64,000 bases of DNA, taken from positions 62,001 to 126,000 of the forward strand of contig JBCCXL010000020.1 of NCBI GenBank assembly GCA_039191605.1. Direction: 5' to 3'. Positions 1 to 8,701 of the stretch are shown piece after piece. This DNA comes from JBCCXL01 sp039191605. Lineage in GTDB: Bacteria; Acidobacteriota; Thermoanaerobaculia; Multivoradales; JAHZIX01. The notes below the pieces were generated by a model that made no database searches, was not told where the DNA came from, and worked only from the letters and a program-made list of their open reading frames with translations. Within the stretch, counting starts at the first letter, position 1; the number at the start of each line of letters is the position of its first letter. The translations under genes and the position numbers were made by a program.

Positions 1-65
1 GCGCCGAGCACCCGCGCGATATCCCGAGCCACCGCGGGCTTCTCCGCGACGATCGCGACGGTCAC
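1..65 (-). CDS. topB: DNA topoisomerase III, N-terminal fragment (runs off the left edge)
   Basis: Only the first 21 codons are in the window. The reverse strand from a GTG at 65-63 reads MTVAIVAEKPAVARDIARVLG. The 'AEKPxVARDIAxVLG' signature opens the TOPRIM domain of type IA topoisomerases of the TopB/topoisomerase III kind, where the Glu of AEKP is catalytic. These enzymes relax and decatenate DNA through a transient tyrosine-DNA bond. The GTG overlaps the TGA of the upstream M16 peptidase gene (shared GTGA), so the two are probably translationally coupled. The identification rests on this motif alone; the rest lies outside the window. Confidence 0.8.
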   Translation of the reverse strand, partial: MTVAIVAEKPAVARDIARVLG

Positions 66-1300
66 GGCAAGCCGACGGTAATGCGCAGCTGATCCGGTCG
101 CAGCCAGCGGCGGGCCACCCTCTCGGCGACCTCCCGATCGACCGCTTCCAGCTGCCCGCGGCGCCATTCGGGATCATCCATGGGCAGACCGTAGAAGGCT
201 GAATCCACCATCAGGCTCGCCACCTGGCGGGGCGTCTCGCGCAGAAAGGGATCGCGGCCGAGGAGGAAGGTGCGAGCCTCCTCGACCTCGGCAGCCTCCG
301 GCCCCTCCTCCACCAGCCGCTCCAGCTCCTCCACCAGGCCGGTCTCGACTCGCGCAGCCTGGGCCGCGGCGGTTCCGGCGTAGAGGGTCAAGCGGCCCGG
401 CGCAAGGCCGGCCCCCGCCAGGGTGTGGGCGTAGGCGGAATAGGCCAGGCCTTCCTGCTCGCGAATGCGGTGGGGAATCCGCCCGTGGAGTCCGCCGCCG
501 GCCCCGAGGATCACCGCTAGAACCTGCAGCGCCGTGGCGTCCGGGTGAGACTGGGGCACGGTGAGATGGCCGGCGTAGACGTGGGCCTGATCCCCCTGAG
601 CGGGAAGCTTCACCTCCCGCCGTCGCTGGGGATTCCCCTCGATCTTCGGCGGCGTCGCCAGCTCCCGGCTCGGCCCCGAGGCTAGGGCTTGCGCCAAGAG
701 TCGCGGGGAGAAGCGCTCTTCCAGCCCCCGCAGCACCGCCTCTTCGTCGATCGGCCCGGCGACCGAGAGCAACAGCGGCCCGGCGGCCCTGTGAGCGCGG
801 TAGAACTCGCTACAGGCGTCGCCGTCCACCCGCTGCAGGCTCGCTTCGTCCCCCTTCAGCGGCCGACTGCGGGGATGAGGCAAATAGAGGTGCTCCAGGA
901 AGGCCCGCTGGGCGACGACATCCGGCTGGTCCGCCATGCTCTCCAGCTCCGCCGCCGCCTGGCGCGCCAGCCAGCGGCATCGATCGTGCGGAAAGACGGG
1001 CTCCAGGAGCAGCTCTTGGGCCCAGTCCAGCACTCGCACCCAATCCGCCGCCATGGCGTCGATGGACAGCCCCACCGCCTCGAAGGAGGCGCCGCATTGA
1101 ATCGAGGCGCCAAGGGCCTCGGCGTCCTCCGCCAGCTGCCGCCAATCCCGCCGCTGGGAACCCTCGCTGAGGCCGCTACCCATCACCGAGGCGAGCCCCG
1201 GCAGGCTTTCCGCCGTCGCACCGCCGGGCCAAGCGGCGCGCAGGGAGACCACCGCCGCACCGGCGGTGTGGGCGACTCGAAACTCTGGGGGCGCGTTCAC
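62..1300 (-). CDS. M16 family peptidase-like subunit lacking the zinc motif
   Basis: This 412-residue protein belongs to the M16 (pitrilysin/insulinase-like) fold. The N-terminal half aligns with M16 domain starts ('LASVMGSGLSEGS', 'EALGASIQCGASFEAVGLS') and the C-terminal half has 'IPHRIREQEGLAYSAYAH' and 'FLLGRDPFLRETPRQVASLM', typical of M16_C. No HxxEH zinc motif is visible. In two-gene M16 systems this kind of protein is the non-catalytic partner of an active subunit. The GTG start lies 4 bases after the TGA of the upstream M16 gene, which carries HFLEH, so the two very likely form a heterodimer. There is no signal peptide. Its TGA overlaps the GTG of topB. Confidence 0.85.
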   Translation of the reverse strand: MNAPPEFRVAHTAGAAVVSLRAAWPGGATAESLPGLASVMGSGLSEGSQRRDWRQLAEDAEALGASIQCGASFEAVGLSIDAMAADWVRVLDWAQELLLEPVFPHDRCRWLARQAAAELESMADQPDVVAQRAFLEHLYLPHPRSRPLKGDEASLQRVDGDACSEFYRAHRAAGPLLLSVAGPIDEEAVLRGLEERFSPRLLAQALASGPSRELATPPKIEGNPQRRREVKLPAQGDQAHVYAGHLTVPQSHPDATALQVLAVILGAGGGLHGRIPHRIREQEGLAYSAYAHTLAGAGLAPGRLTLYAGTAAAQAARVETGLVEELERLVEEGPEAAEVEEARTFLLGRDPFLRETPRQVASLMVDSAFYGLPMDDPEWRRGQLEAVDREVAERVARRWLRPDQLRITVGLP

Positions 1301-1304
1301 CGGA

Positions 1305-2624
1305 TCAGGACTCCGGCAGGGACCAGCCGATGATCCCGCCGCTGCGCGGGTCTACCGCCTCCGCCATCGCGGCGGAGAGGGCCTGCGGAGTCGAGGCCAG
1401 GGAAGCCGCCGTGAGCCGCCGCCCGTGATCTTCCTGGAAGAGGATGAGGTCGAAGCCCAGGGTCATCGCCTGTTGATGAATGCGCTCGTTGGCGAACACC
1501 CAATCCGCCAGCTGCACTCGGCGCGCCCGCTCCAGCTCCCGCTCTCCCGGCGGCCCCGAGGCGAGCTCCTGGAGGACGGCGAAGAGCTCCTCCTCCACCC
1601 GCGCCGGGGAAACCCCCGGCAGCACCTCGAGGGAGACCGAGAAGGTCGCCGTCTCGGCTCCTTCGGTGAGATGGGAGGACACCCAGGAGCACAGCTGCCC
1701 TTCGTCCACCAGGCGGCGCTGAAGACGGCTGGCGCGGCCGCCGCTGAGCACCGTGGAAGCCAGCTGCAGGGCGGCGTAGGAAGGCCGAACGTCGCCTCCC
1801 TCCAGCACCCCCGGCACCCGTGCCGCCAAAATCAGCCGAGCCGTTTCCCCGCGCCGCCGCTCCACCCGCCGCCATTCTCCAAGGGCAGGGGCGGCAGCCT
1901 GCGGGAACGGGGCCGACGCAGCCCCGGCCTCGATGGCGCCGAAGGTCTGCTCCACCCGCTCCAGGGCGTATCGATGACCGGCTTCCAGGTCTCCCGCCAC
2001 CACCAAGACCGCGTTGCCGGGGCGATAGTGTCGACGATGAAAAGCCCTCAATTCCTCCGGCCCCAGCGTCCCCAGACTCTCTCGCGTGCCCAGCACCGGC
2101 TTGCCGTAGGGATGATCGCCGTAGAGCTCGCTCTGTACCTTCATCTCCAGAGCATCCCAGGGCTCGCCCTCGTACATCGCGATCTCTTCTAGCACCACCT
2201 GACGCTCGCTGGCGGTTTCATCAGGGTCGAGGGTGAGGGCCTCCATGCGGTCCGCCTCGATCTCCAGGGCCAGGGGCCAGCGGTCCCGAGCAAAGGAGAA
2301 GTAGTAGGCGGTGGCCTCGTGGGAAGTGAAGGCGTTGTTGGTGCCGCCGTGGGCCTGAGTGCGGCGGTCTACCACCCCCGGGCCGAAGCGCCGCGAGCCC
2401 TTGAACATCATGTGTTCGAGGAAGTGCGCTGCGCCGCCCTCCTGGGGGCCCTCGTCGCGAGTGCCGGCGCGGTACCACAACGCGCAGGTCACCACCGGAG
2501 CTTGGGGATTGTGCACCAGGGCGACCCGCAGGCCGTTGCTTAGGCGATGGTGCTGCCGCTCTCCGGGGAGCGGCGGAATTAGAAGCGGGGAGGCGCCGGA
2601 GAGATCGATCAATGGGTCGGTCAT
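1305..2624 (-). CDS. M16 family zinc metallopeptidase, catalytic subunit
   Basis: The 439-residue protein has the inverted zinc motif HxxEH as HFLEH (about residues 67-71) inside 'GAAHFLEHMMFKGS', with the downstream acidic ligand region of M16 peptidases ('HEATAYYFSFARDRWPLALEIEADRM'-type segment). It also has the M16_C region 'YRPGNAVLVVAGDLEAGH'. It should hydrolyse peptides, probably with the zinc-less partner encoded 4 bases downstream. The ATG at 2624 starts near the expected N-terminus. A longer open frame continues to 2801, but its extra 59 residues look unlike the family and overlap the upstream kinase. There is no clear Shine-Dalgarno, so the start is uncertain. Confidence 0.88.
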   Translation of the reverse strand: MTDPLIDLSGASPLLIPPLPGERQHHRLSNGLRVALVHNPQAPVVTCALWYRAGTRDEGPQEGGAAHFLEHMMFKGSRRFGPGVVDRRTQAHGGTNNAFTSHEATAYYFSFARDRWPLALEIEADRMEALTLDPDETASERQVVLEEIAMYEGEPWDALEMKVQSELYGDHPYGKPVLGTRESLGTLGPEELRAFHRRHYRPGNAVLVVAGDLEAGHRYALERVEQTFGAIEAGAASAPFPQAAAPALGEWRRVERRRGETARLILAARVPGVLEGGDVRPSYAALQLASTVLSGGRASRLQRRLVDEGQLCSWVSSHLTEGAETATFSVSLEVLPGVSPARVEEELFAVLQELASGPPGERELERARRVQLADWVFANERIHQQAMTLGFDLILFQEDHGRRLTAASLASTPQALSAAMAEAVDPRSGGIIGWSLPES

Positions 2625-2748
2625 GAGGGGGGAGTGTATGTCATTGACGGGAAGACTGAGCACCCTCGCAGGTGCTCTGCCCTGGTTGATCTCAATTTCG
2701 GGGTGGAGACCTCTTGACGAGGTTGGCCTCGGGAACGGAGCGCCGTCT

Positions 2749-5157
2749 TCAGGGCGCCGCCGGCAGCTCCACGGAAATCTTCTGCCGCCGCTCCTGGGCA
2801 CCGCCGGTGATCTCCACCACCAGGTCGACCCGCTGCCGTCCGGGAGCGATGATGGACACCCGATGCTGACCCCGGGAAAGCTCCAGCCACTCCCGCACCA
2901 GCCCGAGGCGATTGGTGAAGCGAGAGGCCGAGCCCACCGGCTGGCCGTCGATCATCAGGCGCGCCTGAGGGTGGTCGACCTGGAAGGCCACCGCCTCCCT
3001 GGCCCGGTAGAGGGGAAGGTCCCCCAGCTCGACATCCTGTGCCGCCTTCTGCTCCAGGCGAGCCGAGATTCGGGAGACGGCGGGGCCGTCCGCCGCCGCG
3101 GATACCAGCACCCGGTAATCCTCGAAGCCTCCCCGCCGCAGCACCAGCCGGTAGCGGCCCGGCCCCGGCAGCTCGAAGCCCTCAGCGCCGCTGTATTCCC
3201 GCACCCGGCCCATCATCCGCCCGTCGATCAGCAGGAAGGCGTCCTCCGGGGTGACCCGGAAGTTGAGATTTAGACCCGTCGCCAGGGCCATATCCGGCAG
3301 CGGACCAGGTCCTGAGCCGGAGCCGGCACCGGGTCCGGATCGGGCGCGATCCTCGGCGGTATCCCGCAGGGCGTTGCGAATCCCCTCCCGGCGACTCTGT
3401 CGGCGCTCCGCCCCCGGCGGGCTCCTCGGGGGCTGGACCGAGTCGGCTCCAGCCTGCGGCAGGGATCCAGCCGCACCGGACCGCCCGCTCCTGGCGGAGG
3501 AATCCTCGGTTCCCGGGCCGCCACCCTGTCGACTGACATCACCGCTTCGCGACTCGTACCCGGCGCCAGCTGGGCTCTGATTCGTCAGCCCCTCGCGCTC
3601 TCCGCCCTCCGCGACGCCCTCGGAGGTCGTCGTCTCAGGAGTCTCACCAAGGGCGTTCTCCGGCTCCTGGCCGGCGCCTTGGTCCAGCAGCTCTGCCGGG
3701 GGCGGCGTGGGAGCGAGCTCTTCTAGCTCGAGAGAGGACTCCAGCTCTTGCCCCTCTTCGAGACCTGATCCGGCACCCGCCCCATCGGCCCCGTCTGCGG
3801 TCGTCAAGCCCGGCTCCCCGAGCTCCGCCGTGCTCGCCTCGCGCTCCAGCGTGCGCACCGGATCTTCCGGGCTGCGCCCGTGCCACAACATCAGGGCGAT
3901 CAAGGCCAGCAGCACCACCACCGCGAGGGCCAGGGAGGCGATCAAGAGCCCGCGGCCGATGCCGCTCCCCTTCTGACCCTGGGTAGTGGGCGAGGTTCCC
4001 GCAGGCATCGCCGGCGGCGCGGCGACGGGCCCATGATGGGGAGCCTGACTGAAGGCAGCACTGGGAACCTGACTGGGGGCCTGACTGGGGGCCTGACCGG
4101 GGGCCACAGGAACCGGCGGCGGCGGAACGGGAGCTGAGGCGGAAGCAGGAGTAGGTGTGGGGGCAGAGGGCGCGGCAGGCGGAGGCGGTACCGTTCGCGG
4201 CAGAGCCTGCGTCGGCCCGGTCTCCCCGGCTCCGGCTCCTGGCCCAGCAGGGGCGGAGGCCACCACCGGCGCCATCAGCTGAGCGGGGGTCAGCTCCGCC
4301 TCCAGCGCCTCCACGTCCAGCAGCAGCTGCTGGGCGCTGACGTAGCGCTCCTGGCGGCTCTTCGCCAGCAGCTTCGAGACCACCTGCACCAGCCGCGGCG
4401 GCAGGTTCGGGCCCAGGGCAGAGGGCATCGGCGGCTGGTGGTGGAGAATCTGATAAACCAGCGTGCTGATGGTGTCGCCGGCGAAGGGACGACGGCCGCT
4501 GAGCATCTCGAAGGTCACCACGCCGAGGGAGAAGAGATCGCTGCGACCGTCCAGGGGCTCTCCCCTCACCTGCTCCGGCGAGAGGTAGTGAGGGCTGCCG
4601 ATCACCGCCCCGGTGGAGGTCAGCTCCGTCGCCTGGCCCATCATCTTGGCGATCCCGAAGTCGCTGATCTTCACCGCCATGGAGCGCCCGCCCTCGGTCT
4701 CGGCAAAGGGCAGCAGCAGGTTCGCCGGCTTGATGTCTCGATGCACCACGCCGCATTCGTGGGCGTAGGCCAAACCCTGAGCCACGCCCCGCAGGATCGC
4801 CAGCACCTCCCCCAGGCTCATCACGCCCTCTTCTCCCAGACGCTGATCGAGATCCCGACCTTCGACATATTCGAAGGCGAGATAGAGCAGTCCATCCTGC
4901 TCCCCAACGTCGAAGAGGGTGACGATATTGGGGTGCAGCAGCCGCCCCGCCGCCTTCGCCTCCCGCCGCAGCCGCGCTTCCCGCGACTCCCGCTCCTGCG
5001 GTCGGCCGTCTCCCAGACGCACGGTCTTGATCGCCAGCCGCCGCTCGATGCTGGGGTCCTCCGCCAGGTAGACCTCCCCCATGGCTCCGGCGCCCAGCAG
5101 GCGCAGGATGCGGTAGCGACCGAAGGAATGGCCCGGGGGAATCGAAGCGGAGGTCAC
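2749..5157 (-). CDS. Transmembrane serine/threonine protein kinase with C-terminal PEGA-like domains
   Basis: This 802-residue Hanks-type kinase carries the glycine loop LGAGAMGEVY (21-30), the lysine of LAIKTV (K44), HRDIKPAN (139-146) and DFG (166-168). The activation and P+1 segment includes GSPHYLSPEQ. After about residue 290 there is a Pro/Ala/Gln linker with SQAP repeats, then one membrane span (about 403-425). The exported half is a Glu/Ser/Gly-rich stretch followed by two beta-rich units with 'LLIDGRMMGRV' and 'RLMIDGQPVGS', resembling PEGA domains. It probably senses an envelope condition and phosphorylates cytoplasmic targets. Acidobacterial genomes usually hold many such kinases. 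It lies upstream of the M16 pair on the same strand. Confidence 0.9.
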   Translation of the reverse strand: MTSASIPPGHSFGRYRILRLLGAGAMGEVYLAEDPSIERRLAIKTVRLGDGRPQERESREARLRREAKAAGRLLHPNIVTLFDVGEQDGLLYLAFEYVEGRDLDQRLGEEGVMSLGEVLAILRGVAQGLAYAHECGVVHRDIKPANLLLPFAETEGGRSMAVKISDFGIAKMMGQATELTSTGAVIGSPHYLSPEQVRGEPLDGRSDLFSLGVVTFEMLSGRRPFAGDTISTLVYQILHHQPPMPSALGPNLPPRLVQVVSKLLAKSRQERYVSAQQLLLDVEALEAELTPAQLMAPVVASAPAGPGAGAGETGPTQALPRTVPPPPAAPSAPTPTPASASAPVPPPPVPVAPGQAPSQAPSQVPSAAFSQAPHHGPVAAPPAMPAGTSPTTQGQKGSGIGRGLLIASLALAVVVLLALIALMLWHGRSPEDPVRTLEREASTAELGEPGLTTADGADGAGAGSGLEEGQELESSLELEELAPTPPPAELLDQGAGQEPENALGETPETTTSEGVAEGGEREGLTNQSPAGAGYESRSGDVSRQGGGPGTEDSSARSGRSGAAGSLPQAGADSVQPPRSPPGAERRQSRREGIRNALRDTAEDRARSGPGAGSGSGPGPLPDMALATGLNLNFRVTPEDAFLLIDGRMMGRVREYSGAEGFELPGPGRYRLVLRRGGFEDYRVLVSAAADGPAVSRISARLEQKAAQDVELGDLPLYRAREAVAFQVDHPQARLMIDGQPVGSASRFTNRLGLVREWLELSRGQHRVSIIAPGRQRVDLVVEITGGAQERRQKISVELPAAP

Positions 5158-5312
5158 GGCAGCGCTCCCGAGGAGGTTGAAGGGCGAAGGCCTCGCGGGC
5201 TAGGGCGAAGCTTCATTGTAGCCCCTACCCCGGCAGAGAATCTCCTGCGCGGGCACCCCGCTTCTGGCGCCCTGGCTCTCGCAGCCGACGGGAGGCGCCT
5301 CCAAGGGCAGCT

Positions 5313-6155
5313 CTAGCCGACCCGAAAGGGCTGCTGGCGCCGCGGCAGGCGATGGCAAGAGCGCTCCACGAAGCGGCCGTCGTCGCTGCCCTCACCGTCC
5401 TCCCACTGCAGCAGGTCGACGCCCATCGCCTCGTCCTCGACGCGCAGCCAGTAGCAGGTGTTGCGCCCTCGCTCTATCGCCCGCCCGCGACTGGAGCAGG
5501 AGGTTCCGCTGTGGACGATCAGGGTCGAGGGCCGCCCGAAGCGATAAAACTGCTCGGAGCTGTACACGTAGGCGTGATGATTGTGGCCCGAGAGCACCAG
5601 ATCCACCCCGGCGGCGGTGAAGACATCCATCGCCTCGTAGGAGTTGGTGGACACCCGCTGGCTGCCGAAGCCCGGCGGCGGCACCAGATGATGGTGGGCG
5701 ACCACCACCTTGGTCACCTCCGGGGGAGCTGTGGCGAAGATCTCCGCCACCTCCCGCAGCCGCGGCAGCAGGAAGCGGCCGTGCTTGGTAGTGAAGTTGT
5801 AGGCGGTGTTGATTCCCGCCACCAGCAGCCCGGCGCCGGAGAATACAGGCTCCAGGTCCGCGGAAAAATGCCGTCGGTAGGCGCCGAGGGGGTCCATCAA
5901 CCGCTCCCACAGCCTCGGCACCGGCCACAGGGGCACGTCGTGGTTGCCCGGCACCGCCAAGGTCGGCACCGCGATTCGGTCCACCCAGCGGCGACAGGCC
6001 TGGAATTGTTCCGGCTTCGCCCGCTGGGTGAGGTCTCCGGAGATCACCACCAAATCCGGCTGGCGCTCCTCGATGAGGCGAAGGATGCCCTCCGCCACCT
6101 CCCCGCGATGGGGAGGGCCGAAGTGAACATCGGAGACGTGAAGAATGGAGGACAA
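5313..6155 (-). CDS. Calcineurin-like metallophosphoesterase
   Basis: This 280-residue cytoplasmic protein shows the full binuclear metal set of the calcineurin-like phosphoesterases: DVH (9-11), GDL (40-42), GNHD (70-73), an HHH region ('VVAHHHLVPP') and GHNHH near the C-terminus. Close relatives include CpdA-type cyclic nucleotide phosphodiesterases and Icc-like proteins. The substrate cannot be read from the sequence. It is transcribed toward the kinase gene with about 155 bases between them. A GC-rich hairpin (6167-6202) separates it from the small gene upstream. Confidence 0.88.
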   Translation of the reverse strand: MSSILHVSDVHFGPPHRGEVAEGILRLIEERQPDLVVISGDLTQRAKPEQFQACRRWVDRIAVPTLAVPGNHDVPLWPVPRLWERLMDPLGAYRRHFSADLEPVFSGAGLLVAGINTAYNFTTKHGRFLLPRLREVAEIFATAPPEVTKVVVAHHHLVPPPGFGSQRVSTNSYEAMDVFTAAGVDLVLSGHNHHAYVYSSEQFYRFGRPSTLIVHSGTSCSSRGRAIERGRNTCYWLRVEDEAMGVDLLQWEDGEGSDDGRFVERSCHRLPRRQQPFRVG

Positions 6156-6166
6156 GGCAGGGGTGG

Positions 6167-6202
6167 CTCGGGGGGGCTCGCGGCGGAGCGGCGGCCCCCG
6201 AG
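6167..6202 (-). terminator. GC-rich hairpin, possible terminator of the upstream small genes
   Basis: The arms CTCGGGGG and CCCCCGAG can pair around a 20-base GC-rich loop, between the stop of the 99-aa gene and the start of the phosphoesterase gene. There is no T-tract, so termination is uncertain. Confidence 0.35.
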
Positions 6203-6232
6203 GGGCGCGGGCATCCCTACCGCGGGACGGCT

Positions 6233-6532
6233 TCAGATCACTCGATCCCCGAGGAGATCATTGACGCTATCTCCCACCCGCTGGGCGGCGTAATCGCCGA
6301 AGCTGCGCAGCAGCTCGTGCCCGCGGTTCCGGGCCAGGATGTAGCCACCGAGAGCCGCCACCAGCAGCGAGATCTTGGGATTGCGGGTGACGACTCGCCG
6401 CCAGTCCATGTCCTCACCGATGAAGTCGTCCACCAGCTCCTCGGTCTCGAAACTACCCCGGTAGGGCTCTCGACGGGAGAGCTCGCCGGGGTCGTTATAA
6501 GGGTCAGGGGCGCTATAAGGATCTTGGGCCAT
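6233..6532 (-). CDS. Small hypothetical protein with a hydrophobic patch
   Basis: This 99-residue protein has an acidic, Pro/Tyr-rich N-terminus, then 'DWRRVVTRNPKISLLVAALGGYILARNRG' (one weak membrane-associating segment, about 52-70) and an amphipathic C-terminus. No family is recognised. It starts 14 bases after the stop of the DUF883-like gene, whose C-terminus has a comparable 'NPSKAVLLAAGVGFVVGLLI' segment. The two are probably co-transcribed and act at the inner membrane. A common stress or ribosome-tethering role is only a guess from the neighbour. Confidence 0.65.
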   Translation of the reverse strand: MAQDPYSAPDPYNDPGELSRREPYRGSFETEELVDDFIGEDMDWRRVVTRNPKISLLVAALGGYILARNRGHELLRSFGDYAAQRVGDSVNDLLGDRVI

Positions 6533-6546
6533 TGCCTTCGGCCGAA

Positions 6547-6942
6547 TTAGCTACGGTCGCCGGAACCGCGGATCAGCAGACCGACGACGAAGCCGACGCC
6601 CGCCGCCAGCAGCACCGCTTTGGAGGGGTTGTCCCGCACGTATTCGTTGACGTTCTCGCCGAGGTCATCGAGGTCCTTGCGAGCCTGATCGTAGCCACCG
6701 CGGGCGCGCTCCGAAATCACGCCGTAGCGCTCCTTGGCGACCTCGCCGGCCTTGCTGGCACCGCGGCGCAGGTCCTGGGAGATTTCCGAGGCGCGGCTCT
6801 TGGCGTTGGTGGCCGCGTCGCGGAAGCGCTCGCGGGCAGCGCGCACCGCGCTCTCCGCCTGATCGGTGGCGTCGTCCACCACCGCCGTGGCCTCGTCGAT
6901 GACCCCATCGACGGACGGGTGATTCGCTTCGTTCTCGCTCAT
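6547..6942 (-). CDS. DUF883/ElaB-YqjD-like membrane-anchored helical protein
   Basis: From the ATG at 6942 the protein has 131 residues. It has an Ala/Glu/Arg-rich amphipathic coiled-coil region (about 10-100) and then 'YVRDNPSKAVLLAAGVGFVVGLLIRGS', which is the C-terminal membrane anchor layout of DUF883 (ElaB/YqjD) proteins. Those bind ribosomes at the inner membrane in stationary phase in Escherichia coli. An AGGAG lies 12 bases before the start. The longer open frame to 7179 adds residues unlike the family and was not used. It is followed closely by the 99-aa gene. Confidence 0.75.
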   Translation of the reverse strand: MSENEANHPSVDGVIDEATAVVDDATDQAESAVRAARERFRDAATNAKSRASEISQDLRRGASKAGEVAKERYGVISERARGGYDQARKDLDDLGENVNEYVRDNPSKAVLLAAGVGFVVGLLIRGSGDRS

Positions 6943-7232
6943 GGGTTGGGGGTCTCCTGATCGAAGAGGTTCTGAGACGCGCATCTGAGACAGGTATCTG
7001 AGACAGACACAAGGATGAATTTCGTCGGCCGACGGCGCATCACCGCCGCCCCTCAGCATACCAAAGCTGAGCCGCAGTGCGGCATCAAGAGAGCTTCTCC
7101 CGCAGCTTTCCCGCGGGAGCACCGGCGGCGATGGCGAGAAAGTAGAGAGAGGAGCGCCGGTGGTATGCTGCCGCTCCAATCTCTCCCCTCGCCACTCCTT
7201 CTCTGAACCAACCCTCCAGCGAAAGTTGATTC

Positions 7233-8624
7233 ATGGCCACCGTCACCTTCTTGGGAGCCTGCGGGTGCGTGACCGGCAGCTCTACCCTTCTGCAATGGGG
7301 CAAGACCCGGATGCTCGTCGATTGCGGCATGTATCAGGGCGACGAGGAGCTCGAGCAGCGCAACTTCGAGCCTTTCCCGTACTCGCCGCCGGAGCTCGAG
7401 GCGGTGGTCTTGACCCACGCTCACCTCGACCATACGGGCCTGCTGCCGAAGCTGGTTCGGGACGGCTTCCGCGGCCCCATCTACTGCACCCAGCCGGCCC
7501 GAGGCCTGGTGTCTCTAGTGCTGCAGGATGCCGCCAAGATTCAGGAAGAGCAGGCCCGCTGGGCGCGCAAGAAGGGCTATAGCCGGCACCGCGACCCCCA
7601 GCCCCTTTACACCAGCAAGGACGCCAAGCAGGCCCTCAAGCAGCTGCGCACCCTGTCCTTCGACAAAGAGAAGGAAATCCACCCGGGAATCCACCTGCGC
7701 TACACCCGGGCGGGGCATCTGCTGGGGGCCGGCAGCGTCGAGATTCGCGCCAAGGGCTCCGACGGCGAGCGCCGCACCTGGTGCTTCTCCGGCGACGTCG
7801 GGCGCTACGGCGTGCCGATCCTCAAGGATCCAGAGGCCCCCCACCAAGAGCCCGACGTGCTGGTGCTGGAGTCCACCTACGGCGACCGAGTCCACCCCGA
7901 CGTCGACCCCAAGGAAACCCTGGGACAGATCGTCGAAGAGGCCTTCGGCACCGGCGGCTCGGTGATCGTCCCGGCCTTCGCCCTCGGCCGCAGCCAGGAG
8001 ATTCTGTACTACCTCGCCGAGCTGGTGGAGGAAGGGCGCCTCGAGGGCAAGGACGTCTTCCTCGACAGCCCGATGGCGATCAAGGCCACCAAGATCTACG
8101 ACAACGCCGAAGGGGAGCACGACGAGGAGCTGGAGGAGCTGGACGACGTCATCGACCCCCTCGCCGGCTCGCCCTTCCAGCACTGCCAGACGGTGAGCCA
8201 GAGCAAGGCCCTCAACGGCCGCCGCCGGCCGATGGTGATCGTCGCCTCCAGCGGCATGGCCACCGCCGGGCGGGTCGTCCATCACCTGCTGCAGCGCCTC
8301 GGCGACCCCCGCTCCTCCATCGTCTTCGCCGGCTATCAGGCCCACGGCACCCGCGGCCGGGATCTGCTCAACGGCGCCGAGACGGTGAGCATCTTCCGCA
8401 ATCGGGTGCGGGTGAAGGCGCGCATCCGCAGCCTGCCGGGGCTCTCCGCCCACGCCGACTGCGAGGAGCTGGTGCGCTGGACCCAGGCGCTGCCGGCGCC
8501 GCCGAAACGAATTTTCCTGAACCACGGTGAAGACGGCCCCCGCGCGGCCCTGGCGGCAATCCTGGAGGACGAGGGCTTGGTGCGCGCCGAGCTGCCCTGG
8601 ACCGGAGATCAGGTCCCCTGGTGA
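7233..8624 (+). CDS. Metallo-beta-lactamase fold RNA-processing exonuclease (beta-CASP)
   Basis: The 463-residue protein starts directly with the MBL fold ('TVTFLGACGCVTGSS'). It has HxHxDH as HAHLDH (62-67), GHLLGAGS, SGDVGR, and the beta-CASP region with 'SSGMATAGRVVHHL' followed by 'SLPGLSAHAD' and a late 'FLNHGEDG'. This is the arrangement of bacterial beta-CASP nucleases of the YSH1/CPSF73-like class, which act on RNA using two zinc ions. No KH domain is present. It stands alone on the plus strand; a short imperfect hairpin lies at about 8668-8692 before the next gene. Confidence 0.9.
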   Translation: MATVTFLGACGCVTGSSTLLQWGKTRMLVDCGMYQGDEELEQRNFEPFPYSPPELEAVVLTHAHLDHTGLLPKLVRDGFRGPIYCTQPARGLVSLVLQDAAKIQEEQARWARKKGYSRHRDPQPLYTSKDAKQALKQLRTLSFDKEKEIHPGIHLRYTRAGHLLGAGSVEIRAKGSDGERRTWCFSGDVGRYGVPILKDPEAPHQEPDVLVLESTYGDRVHPDVDPKETLGQIVEEAFGTGGSVIVPAFALGRSQEILYYLAELVEEGRLEGKDVFLDSPMAIKATKIYDNAEGEHDEELEELDDVIDPLAGSPFQHCQTVSQSKALNGRRRPMVIVASSGMATAGRVVHHLLQRLGDPRSSIVFAGYQAHGTRGRDLLNGAETVSIFRNRVRVKARIRSLPGLSAHADCEELVRWTQALPAPPKRIFLNHGEDGPRAALAAILEDEGLVRAELPWTGDQVPW

Positions 8625-8701
8625 CGGCCCCTTCCTTTACGGGATCAATACTCCTTAAGGGCAGCGTAGAGATCTCCCTAAAAGGGTCTCCCTAGACGAT
8701 C

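Noticed and set aside
1266..3273. Long plus-strand frames opposite the M16 and kinase genes
   Set aside because: They are GC-rich shadow frames, Arg/Pro/Ala/Gly-rich and without motifs, while the minus strand has clear families.
8668..8692. Imperfect hairpin after the beta-CASP gene
   Set aside because: A stem of four plus four pairs with a bulge and no T-tract is too weak to list.
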